From positions 1 to 11,381 of the forward strand of contig JAJFUY010000068.1 in NCBI GenBank assembly GCA_021372185.1: a stretch of DNA of 11,381 nucleotides, written 5' to 3'. This document shows positions 1 through 5,521 of the stretch, in pieces (positions within the stretch are counted from its first letter, which is position 1; every line of letters starts with the position of its first letter). Under the pieces are notes generated by a model that had not been told where the DNA came from, made no database searches, and saw only the letters and a program-made list of their open reading frames with translations. The stretch comes from Chlamydiales bacterium (GTDB lineage: Bacteria; Chlamydiota; Chlamydiia; Chlamydiales; FEN-1388). The position numbers and the translations under genes were made by a program.

Positions 1-671
1 CTATAAAAAAAGAGCTCAAACAAAAAAAATCAGACTTGACTGCAATCACAGTTACTATAGAAAAGAGTTTTGATTACCTATATTCTCAATTAACAGAAAA
101 CAAAATCCCACACGAATTTAGCATAGTACTTAAAGCCTTAAAAGAAGCCCACGACCCATCCAATCAGGATATATCTTTAGCCGCCTTAAAAGGCTCTATA
201 CTCTTTTTACGATACCTTTGCCCCGCTCTTAGTCAACCAAAAGAAAAATGCGGCATTAAAAAAATAAAAAATGTGCCAGTAGTAAGCGACTTTGCTAAAG
301 CTCTTTTGCTCGTAGTAAATCAAACAGTCATTAAAGAAGAAGAAAAAAACCATCAATTTTATGACATCAGAATAGCATTAGAAAAACTACACCAGCCTAT
401 CGCAGCACTACTAAGCAAAATCGCTTCAAACCCTCAACCAGAAACACCACCGCCCGGACAATGTATTAAGGAAGCAGCTTCCATGTATGGCTTGATAGTA
501 CGTTCTGGACGTACGTTTGAAGATAATACAGAATTACAAGAGACGCTAAATTTGTTAGAAAAACACTGGGGAAAAGCTCCCCAGCACGAGTTTGAATTTG
601 ATGACGAAGTGCCGATGCTTGATGAAATTTCATTGCTCTCAAGCAAACTTCAGAAGGCGTCTATAGTATAG
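1..671 (+). CDS. RasGAP-domain protein, C-terminal part (5' end outside window)
   Basis: Probable GTPase-activating protein for Ras-like small GTPases, most likely a host-directed effector. Counting from the TTG codon at 36 as residue 1, I see FLR at 57-59, Cys-Pro-Ala at 62-64, and Lys88 and Asn95 seven residues apart. In p120GAP the matching elements, as I recall them, are L902/R903, the CPA that follows, and K935/N942, also seven apart. The helix before FLR (residues 11-56) also resembles the RasGAP segment leading into this motif. The frame is open to the left edge of the window and the TTG has no ribosome binding site, so I treat the gene as truncated by the window. The arginine-finger loop would lie upstream and cannot be seen. 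After the domain there is a Pro-rich stretch (about 134-141), then an acidic helical tail of about 70 residues. The gene converges on its right-hand neighbour with a 3-base gap and no terminator between them. The family call is fairly firm; GAP activity and secretion are inference. Confidence 0.78.
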   Translation, partial: IKKELKQKKSDLTAITVTIEKSFDYLYSQLTENKIPHEFSIVLKALKEAHDPSNQDISLAALKGSILFLRYLCPALSQPKEKCGIKKIKNVPVVSDFAKALLLVVNQTVIKEEEKNHQFYDIRIALEKLHQPIAALLSKIASNPQPETPPPGQCIKEAASMYGLIVRSGRTFEDNTELQETLNLLEKHWGKAPQHEFEFDDEVPMLDEISLLSSKLQKASIV

Positions 672-674
672 ACA

Positions 675-1100
675 CTACTCAGCAGCTACTGTAAATGATA
701 CAGGCGGTTTTGGCTTATTTGCAGCTTTAGCATTTTCTTCTGCAATTTCTGCCAAACGCTTCATAATCTCGCTAAACTGGCTGGTATAAGTAGCCTCCCC
801 ATTGGCAACAAAAGTAATCGCTTTAGCCGGAACCTTGTCATCAACGCGGTTGATAACCTGAACACCCTTAGCTGAAACTTGCCATACTTCATTATTTTCA
901 ATAGTAGTAGGAGCAAGCGTAGCCATAAAGACGCTAGCAATTCTTTCTAAAACCTGAACATCTTTGACAATCTCGCTATTATACCGCACCACACAGGCTC
1001 TACCGCCAACAAAAAGCTTACCCTCTTTTACTTGATAAAACTTTTCTTCGGCCGGTGCGACAGCAGGCGCAACACTCACAGCTCCAACAGGTGATGACAT
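675..1100 (-). CDS. Hypothetical protein, 141 aa
   Basis: I do not recognise this family. I chose the ATG at 1100 because a G-rich ribosome binding site (GGGGGG) lies 4 bases before it; a TTG four codons further up is also in frame but overlaps that site. The protein begins with a low-complexity Ala/Val/Pro segment (about 5-17), followed by a mixed alpha/beta body and a C-terminal helix rich in Ala, Glu and Lys (about 108-128). There is no signal peptide, membrane segment or clear catalytic motif. A good promoter lies directly upstream, so it appears to be a single-gene transcript ending against the convergent RasGAP-like gene. The open frame, start signals and promoter make it a probable real gene. 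Function is unknown. Confidence 0.7.
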   Translation of the reverse strand: MSSPVGAVSVAPAVAPAEEKFYQVKEGKLFVGGRACVVRYNSEIVKDVQVLERIASVFMATLAPTTIENNEVWQVSAKGVQVINRVDDKVPAKAITFVANGEATYTSQFSEIMKRLAEIAEENAKAANKPKPPVSFTVAAE

Positions 1101-1124
1101 AATTCCCCCCAATTTAAATATTTA

Positions 1125-1153
1125 ACTATACTAAATCTCGGTATTTTTTGCAA
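1125..1153 (-). promoter_or_regulatory. Sigma70-type promoter of the 141-aa gene
   Basis: Read on the minus strand, TTGCAA (-35, at 1148-1153) is followed by a 17-base spacer and TATAGT (-10, at 1125-1130). The -10 differs from consensus at one base and the -35 at two. The -10 ends 24 bases before the ATG at 1100, giving a leader of about 18 bases that includes the G-rich ribosome binding site. Confidence 0.55.
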
Positions 1154-1194
1154 TAGAATACTCAGAAATGAGCTTTGTTTTGTTTTTGTATTAG

Positions 1195-1320
1195 TTTTCC
1201 TCTGCGATCTCTGCGGCTCTCTCTGCGGTAAAAAAATGTATTTTTTCACAAGCCATTATTAGCAACGGTGTGTGAATTATTTTTTACCGCAGAGAGAGCC
1301 GCAGAGAACGCAGAGGAAAA
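1195..1320. repeat. Palindromic element, CTCTGCGG family
   Basis: Arms at 1195-1235 and 1280-1320 (41 bases each) pair with one mismatch around a 44-base centre. The arms are built of CTCTGCG and CTCTGCGG words. The centre holds a second, nested inverted repeat (TTCACA at 1245-1250, TGTGAA at 1271-1276). There is no T-run, so it does not look like a simple terminator. It is more likely a small palindromic repeat of the REP/MITE type; membership of a dispersed family is inference. A weak minus-strand ORF over it is an artefact of the palindrome. Confidence 0.75.
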
Positions 1321-1351
1321 ACAATAAAACCAATGAGAATTTTGAAGAAAC

Positions 1352-1530
1352 ATGTCATCAAAAAGAGGATCACCGCCCCCAAACAAATCATCTAAACCCT
1401 CTAAATCTAATAAATCGCCAAAACTTGATACTGGTGATAGTGACAACATAAATGAATACACCTCTTTGATAGAACAATAAGTCTATCGAAGAGCTGAATT
1501 ATTTAAGAGAAAAGATTAGCTACAATTTAA
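1352..1530 (+). pseudogene. Decayed gene fragment, Ser/Lys/Pro-rich
   Basis: An ATG at 1352, just after an in-frame stop at 1343, opens 42 codons ending in TAA at 1478-1480. The peptide is rich in Ser, Lys, Pro and Asn (starting MSSKRGSPPPNKSS), like a disordered linker. Immediately after, in another frame, a helix-like stretch (NKSIEELNYLREKISYNLKK) begins at about 1476 and runs up to the palindrome at 1534. A one-base shift near 1476 would join the two. I read this as the remains of one gene, broken by a frameshift and cut by the downstream repeat. The ribosome binding site is weak (GAAGAA). It could also be an intact 42-residue gene or chance. Product unknown. Confidence 0.3.
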
Positions 1531-1533
1531 AAA

Positions 1534-1653
1534 AATTAACAGGATGCGCTAACGCTGGCAGGATCTGGCAGGATTAAAAACCCTTCTTGTTTTCATCGTT
1601 GTATTCTGTATTATCCTGCCAGATCCTGCCAGCGTTAGCGCATCCTGTTAATT
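1534..1653. repeat. Palindromic element, CAGGAT family, copy 1
   Basis: The two 41-base arms (1534-1574 and 1613-1653) are perfect inverted copies around a 38-base loop. Each arm holds AACAGGAT, then two tandem 10-base units CTGGCAGGAT, with GCGCTAACG between. It lies 17 bases downstream of the antiporter stop codon. There is no T-run in either direction, so a terminator role is unlikely. It shares its core with the element at 3417-3516, which supports a dispersed family. Confidence 0.85.
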
Positions 1654-1670
1654 AATGTTTTTGTTTTTTG

Positions 1671-3335
1671 CTATTTCGAAAGAAGTCTGACAAACTCTTT
1701 GGCAGTTTCTTCTTCTGTGCAGACATACTCTGCCTGAAGTGCTTTGATTTGTTCTTTTTCTGAGATGTAGAGGATGCGGGCGATGATTCTAATTTTGGGG
1801 TTTAAGTAACGGGCTGATTTGATGATAGAAACTGTTGTGGCAATGTCGGGTACTGTGATGATTAAAAGCTCGGTTTTGGTAACTTCAGTTACCTGCAAAA
1901 TATTGGGGACACTTGCATCACCGTAGATGATTTTGTGCTTGTCTTTCGCTATATGAGTAAGTGTATCGATGTTATCTTCTACAATTACCACCTTGTATTT
2001 TTTACTCTCTAAGAGTTTTGTTACCTCTTGACCAATTGGGCCAAAACCCACCACAATTGCCTCTAATTGGTGAACCATTTTTCCTTCAAAAAAATGCGAT
2101 ATTTTGCTGGGCGCGGCCGCTAGATGATCGGTAGATAATGCCTTAATTTTTGCCCCCTTTTTACTCCATAAAAAATAGAGTCTAAAGAGCAACGGGTTTA
2201 ATGAAATTGAGATAAAAGCGCAGCCAACAAGAATGTCATAACCTGCATCAGGCAGTATTTTTAGGTGCATGGCCTGTTCTGCCAAGATAAACGAAAATTC
2301 ACCTATTTGAGCAAGGGCCAAAGCTACTGTAATAGCTACAGTATTTGGGTAAGAAAGTAGCCGCACTATACCCCAAGCAGCAAGCGGTTTTATCACCATA
2401 ATAATGGCCAAAATGCCAATAAATAACCCAAAGTAATTCATCACAATTGTAGGGTCAAAAAGCATGCCAATAGACAAAAAGAAAATAACGGCAAAAATGT
2501 CTTTTAACGGTAATGAATTAGCAAACGCCTGATGTCGCACTTCTGTTTGGCCAATAACCATACCGGCTAAAAATGCACCAAGAGCAATACTTGTGTCAAA
2601 AACGACAGCGGCTCCCGTTGCTATAATAAAGGTTAAGGCAAGGACAGTAAGGGTAAAAAGCTCTTGAGATTTCAGGCGGGCAATACTTGCCAAGATTTTT
2701 CCTACAACTTTGTAGCCAACACCTAAAAGTATAAACGCAAGTAGCGAAAACTTTACCAAAAAGAAGGCAACAGAAGTAAAGAGTGCGGTAAAAGAAAATG
2801 TCCCTTGTGTGGTAATGAGTGCAAACACAGGCAACAGCACGAGCATCATAATTGTAAGGAGGTCCTCTACAATAAGCCAGCCTACGGCAATATGTCCCTG
2901 AACAGAATCTAAAAGCTTAAAATCTGTCAGAACACGCACAAGAACAACAGTACTTGCTACACTAATAGCAAGCCCCATAATGATGCCATTTTCTAAGGGC
3001 CACCCCATACTTACAACAAATAAAATTCCCGCAACAGAAGCTATCAGTGTTTGGCCAATAGCACCGGGAATAGCAATTTTTTTTACGCTGAGTAGATCTT
3101 TGAGCTTAAAATGCAGCCCCACGCCAAAAAGCATTAAGACAACACCAATTTCAGCTAGCTGTTCTGCTATTTGAGGGTCAGCTACAAATCCGGGAGAATA
3201 GGGCCCAATGGCATAGCCTGCCAATAAAAAGCCAAGAATAGATGGGAGTTTTATCTTTTGAGCAAGCGCCCCAAAAAGGCTTGCCAGCCCAAAACCAATC
3301 GTTAAAAGTATGACAATTTGTAATTTATGGTCCAT
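1671..3335 (-). CDS. ybaL: YbaL/KefB-type cation:proton antiporter (CPA2) with TrkA-N domain
   Basis: Inner-membrane monovalent cation:proton antiporter, 554 aa, close to the length of E. coli YbaL. Residues 1 to about 390 form the Na+/H+ exchanger domain with about 12 hydrophobic segments. Its N-terminal part is strikingly YbaL-like (PGFVAD at 48-53, LMLFGVGLHFKLKDL at 67-81). The acidic pair Glu157-Asp158 in GWLIVEDLL is the likely ion/proton site of the CPA2 family. After a basic linker (about 391-420), residues 424-554 form a Rossmann TrkA-N/RCK domain with GxGxxG at 430-435 and acidic Glu453-Asp454 at the end of strand 2, expected to bind a dinucleotide that gates transport. KefB/KefC are glutathione-gated K+ efflux relatives; I see nothing that fixes the substrate or ligand here. 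The start is an ATG with only a weak upstream AAGATGAG. CAGGAT palindromes lie on both sides. Confidence 0.93.
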   Translation of the reverse strand: MDHKLQIVILLTIGFGLASLFGALAQKIKLPSILGFLLAGYAIGPYSPGFVADPQIAEQLAEIGVVLMLFGVGLHFKLKDLLSVKKIAIPGAIGQTLIASVAGILFVVSMGWPLENGIIMGLAISVASTVVLVRVLTDFKLLDSVQGHIAVGWLIVEDLLTIMMLVLLPVFALITTQGTFSFTALFTSVAFFLVKFSLLAFILLGVGYKVVGKILASIARLKSQELFTLTVLALTFIIATGAAVVFDTSIALGAFLAGMVIGQTEVRHQAFANSLPLKDIFAVIFFLSIGMLFDPTIVMNYFGLFIGILAIIMVIKPLAAWGIVRLLSYPNTVAITVALALAQIGEFSFILAEQAMHLKILPDAGYDILVGCAFISISLNPLLFRLYFLWSKKGAKIKALSTDHLAAAPSKISHFFEGKMVHQLEAIVVGFGPIGQEVTKLLESKKYKVVIVEDNIDTLTHIAKDKHKIIYGDASVPNILQVTEVTKTELLIITVPDIATTVSIIKSARYLNPKIRIIARILYISEKEQIKALQAEYVCTEEETAKEFVRLLSK

Positions 3336-3416
3336 GCGCTCATCTTGCCAATTTACCTATAAGTTTTGCAACAAATTAAATTTTAAATCAGGCGCCCCTG
3401 GTCCAGTAAAAACATT

Positions 3417-3516
3417 AAATTAACAGGATGGGCAGGATCTGGCAGGATAATACAAAAACACTATCGTTTATTGTCTTTTGTATTATCCTGCCAGATCCTG
3501 CTAGATCCTGTTAAAT
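3417..3516. repeat. Palindromic element, CAGGAT family, copy 2
   Basis: Arms at 3417-3457 and 3476-3516 pair with a few mismatches and a one-base slip, around an 18-base loop. The shared core is CAGGAT, then CTGGCAGGAT, then AATACAAAA. The left arm has GGGCAGGAT where the right has CTAGCAGGAT, so the 10-base unit is drifting. The same core forms the element at 1534-1653. The right arm contains the TAA stop of the neighbouring 48-codon membrane protein gene, so the element has inserted into or replaced that gene's 3' end. Confidence 0.8.
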
Positions 3517-3657
3517 TTCTTTTTTTGATCCCATCAATCCAACAATGCCGATTACGATTAAGTACACAGCAACGATCAGGTTGAGTAGCTGTGGAAAGAT
3601 AAAGATTAAAATACCGGCAATTAATGCAAGTACTGGTGATAAAACTGGAATATTCAT
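3511..3657 (-). CDS. DUF3096-type small membrane protein, 48 aa
   Basis: Tiny, almost entirely hydrophobic protein with two membrane-spanning stretches (about 5-21 and 25-41) separated by FPQLLN. The pattern ALIAGILIFIFPQLLN followed by a second helix beginning IVAVYLIVIG matches the DUF3096 family, whose members are about this long and have no known function. The ATG at 3657 has an AAGGA ribosome binding site (3667-3671) 9 bases away. The protein ends in a basic GSKKEI tail, and its stop codon lies inside the right arm of the CAGGAT palindrome. It sits 30 bases downstream of the 104-aa secreted-protein gene on the same strand, so the two are probably co-transcribed. It is too short for many gene finders. 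Confidence 0.8.
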   Translation of the reverse strand: MNIPVLSPVLALIAGILIFIFPQLLNLIVAVYLIVIGIVGLMGSKKEI

Positions 3658-3687
3658 AAAAAAATTTCCTTTTTGGTTAATAGAGGT

Positions 3688-4002
3688 CTAATTACTTGAT
3701 GTCTCTTCTGATGCAGCATCAATACTTATGTAATAGTTTTTCTGTCCAACATTCTTGCTTTCAATAAGCTGAATGGTGTTTTTTAGCACGGCTAAAAAGT
3801 TTTGGTTCCACTCTTCTGAACTTACCCTTTTTTGATCTTTAGTTGGCACTACTTTTTTTAGCGCTTCTAATTCTGGGCACTGAAAACTCCAGAAATCAAT
3901 TTCAATTGTTACCCGTTCCATATCAGCTTGAGAACTTTCATCTGCTGCCAACGGCGCAAAAAAAAGACAAGCAATCACACCCAAACCCAAAGAAAATTTC
4001 AT
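3688..4002 (-). CDS. Hypothetical secreted protein, 104 aa
   Basis: I do not recognise the family. The frame is open 20 codons further up, but I choose the ATG at 4002. It has an AAGGTGG ribosome binding site at normal distance, and from it the protein begins with a textbook signal peptide (MKFSLGLGVIACLFFAPLAA, probable cleavage near residue 20). The mature part is about 84 residues, acidic at both ends, with a beta-like stretch (MERVTIEIDFWSF) and an amphipathic helix (about 63-82). It has one Cys (CPEL) and ends EETSSN. A consensus -10 box lies just upstream. Probably periplasmic or exported, and probably co-transcribed with the DUF3096 gene. Confidence 0.72.
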   Translation of the reverse strand: MKFSLGLGVIACLFFAPLAADESSQADMERVTIEIDFWSFQCPELEALKKVVPTKDQKRVSSEEWNQNFLAVLKNTIQLIESKNVGQKNYYISIDAASEETSSN

Positions 4003-4020
4003 AAAACCACCTTTAAACTT

Positions 4021-4026
4021 ATTATA
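4021..4026 (-). promoter_or_regulatory. Consensus -10 box (TATAAT) before the 104-aa gene
   Basis: A perfect TATAAT reads on the minus strand 18 bases upstream of the ATG at 4002, in the 72-base gap after the SDR gene. No convincing -35 sits at 16-18 bases (the hexamer there is CGGGTT; GTTGTG is too close at 14). It would give the secreted protein and the DUF3096 gene their own transcript. Confidence 0.35.
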
Positions 4027-4074
4027 ATTCGAATAGTAATCACAACCCGAATTTACTGCCACAAAAAGCCCTCT

Positions 4075-4863
4075 TTACATGCATGAGCGGACGACACCGC
4101 CATCTACTCGGAGTGCCGCACCAGTAACTGCGGAGGCTAAAGGGCTGCAGATAAACGCCACTAAGGCAGCAACTTCATCTGTTGTTGCAAACCTTTTAAG
4201 TAATGAACTAGGCCGTATGCTTTTGATAAATTCTTTCTCAAATTCTCCAAAAGATTTACCGCCACTAATCTGCTGCACAAAATCCTCAACACCTTCTGAG
4301 CGTGTTGGCCCCGGAAGAATAGCGTTCACAGTAACTCCCGTTCCCGCACAGTGCTCTGCCAACCCACGAGATACTGCAAGCTGGGCTGTTTTTGTCATGC
4401 CGTAGTGAATCATTTCTACAGGTATTTGTACGCCGCTTTCACTGCTGATAAATATGACACGTCCCCAATTTTTTTGCTTCATCCCGCCCACATACGCCCG
4501 GCTAAGGCGTACGCCACTCAGCACGTTAATCTCAAAAAATCGTCGCCATTCATCGTCAGCTATTTCTTCAAATGGCTTTGGCTCAAAAATCCCTAAGTTA
4601 TTCACCAAAATATCAACCTGGGAAAACCGCTCAAGGAGTGCCTTTGTATCTTTTTCAGAAGAAAGATCCCCTACAAAGCCCTCAATGTGTGCCCCAGGCA
4701 CATTTTTGCGAATTTGCCCAATTGCCGCCTCAACACTCTTTTCAGAGCGGCCGTTTATAATAACGCGTGCGCCCTCAGCTGCAAGGCGCATAGCAATGGC
4801 AAACCCAATACCTTTTGTAGAACCAGAAACTAGTGCTGTCTTATCTTTTATACCCAAATCCAT
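4075..4863 (-). CDS. Short-chain dehydrogenase/reductase (SDR), 262 aa
   Basis: Classical cytoplasmic NAD(P)(H)-dependent oxidoreductase of normal length. From the ATG at 4863: cofactor motif GSTKGIG at 14-20, NNLG at 88-91, Asn113, catalytic Ser141, Tyr154 and Lys158 (Ser-Tyr spacing 13, YxxxK intact), PG at 184-185, and the usual C-terminal RVDGG at 252-256. Arg39 after strand 2 (INGRS) suggests NADP(H), and Asp66 (VGDLS) is the usual adenine contact. The start is set by an AGGAG ribosome binding site 7 bases upstream; the frame is open 56 codons further but that extension has no SDR features. The sequence resembles FabG and glucose-dehydrogenase-like SDRs, but the substrate cannot be inferred. 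The gene is followed 72 bases later by the 104-aa secreted-protein gene on the same strand. Confidence 0.9.
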   Translation of the reverse strand: MDLGIKDKTALVSGSTKGIGFAIAMRLAAEGARVIINGRSEKSVEAAIGQIRKNVPGAHIEGFVGDLSSEKDTKALLERFSQVDILVNNLGIFEPKPFEEIADDEWRRFFEINVLSGVRLSRAYVGGMKQKNWGRVIFISSESGVQIPVEMIHYGMTKTAQLAVSRGLAEHCAGTGVTVNAILPGPTRSEGVEDFVQQISGGKSFGEFEKEFIKSIRPSSLLKRFATTDEVAALVAFICSPLASAVTGAALRVDGGVVRSCM

Positions 4864-5239
4864 AGCAACTCCTATCGTATGTATTAGCAATAGCCATAGC
4901 CCAAGATTTAAAAGATAGTCAATCTTTTTGATATCGTCATATCTATTGAGCAGTTTTTTGAGATCGAAGATACTGCAATCCTGCAAGGCCCATATTTGTA
5001 ATATGAACGACAGAATCACCAAGAATACCATATAAACCTGTGTTATTATTCACGTAGAGTCCAACAAGATACTCTCTGTAAAGACAACGATCTATTTTTC
5101 TGCCTGAAGGGCTGACATTTTTCTTTGTCCTATACTGGGCATAGCGCGCCTCCTTAACACTGTTACGCTCGTCTAATACATCTGGACTGCTTGGAACCTG
5201 TAAAAGCCCGGTCCTCAAACGAAGGCTCTATCAGTGCTT
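4864..5239. other. Gene-poor stretch before the group II intron fragment
   Basis: No convincing gene here. A 91-codon minus-strand frame (4943-5218) starts at TTG without a ribosome binding site and matches nothing I know. A strong AAGGAGG sits before an ATG at 5142 on the minus strand, but that frame (MPSIGQRKMSALQAEK) stops after 16 codons. The last 30-70 bases on the plus strand probably belong to intron domain IV, because they run straight into domain V. The rest may be debris from intron truncation. Confidence 0.4.
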
Positions 5240-5314
5240 GAGCCGTGTGCAGGGAAACTTGCAAGCACGGTTTTTAGAGGAGGCAATCATCACAAGATGA
5301 TTGCCTTACTCGAT
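5240..5314 (+). ncRNA. Group II intron 3' fragment: domains V and VI
   Basis: Positions 5240-5273 fold as a canonical 34-nt domain V. GAGCCGTG pairs with CACGGTTT (8 bp, two G-U pairs), then a 2-base AG bulge on the 3' side (5264-5265). An upper stem TGCAGG with CTTGCA is closed by a GAAA tetraloop (5254-5257). The catalytic AGC triad is at 5241-5243. Domain VI follows: AGGCAATCATC (5281-5291) pairs perfectly with 5296-5306 around ACAA. Its basal stem GAGG pairs with CTC plus a U, leaving A5308 bulged as the branch-point candidate. The predicted intron end is CGAT at about 5314, six bases past that A. No reverse transcriptase/maturase or 5' GTGCG boundary is visible upstream on this strand, so this is probably a truncated intron. 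Confidence 0.82.
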
Positions 5315-5392
5315 CCTATCTTAAAATTACCCGAATCGTAAATTCGTGATAACTTGTAACTGAGGCTAGGGCCGGCCACGGACATTTAAGCT

Positions 5393-5443
5393 AAAAAAAC
5401 TTTCCCCGGCATGTATTATTAAAACTGATAATTCATGCCGGGG
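5393..5443 (-). terminator. Rho-independent terminator of the kelch protein gene
   Basis: A 16-bp stem with one mismatch (5404-5419 with 5428-5443, core CCCCGGCATG) has an 8-base loop. On the minus strand it is followed after a few bases by a run of seven T (5393-5399). It lies about 80 bases beyond the stop codon of the galactose-oxidase-like gene. The bases between hold a short acidic reading frame (DYEDMDEMGLEEQD at 5473-5517) with no start, perhaps gene debris. Confidence 0.75.
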
Positions 5444-5521
5444 AGGGCATCCAAAAATACGTAAAATGCTACTTAATCCTGCTCTTCGAGCCCCATTTCA
5501 TCCATATCTTCATAGTCCTAT

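Noticed and set aside
1246..1461. 71-codon minus-strand ORF
   Set aside because: It begins opposite the Ser/Lys-rich fragment and ends in the palindrome arm; composition looks like antisense of low-complexity DNA.
1195..3516. CRISPR array suggested by repeated CAGGAT and CTGCGG words
   Set aside because: Repeats are inverted pairs in isolated elements, not direct repeats with regular spacers, and no cas gene is present.
4864..5031. N-terminal extension of the SDR ORF with two hydrophobic stretches
   Set aside because: The ATG at 4863 has an AGGAG site and begins a complete, normal-length SDR; the extension has no SDR features.
4943..5218. 91-codon minus-strand ORF upstream of the SDR gene
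   Set aside because: It starts at TTG without a ribosome binding site, matches no family I know, and lies in a region likely shaped by intron truncation. A strong AAGGAGG inside it serves a different frame that stops after 16 codons.
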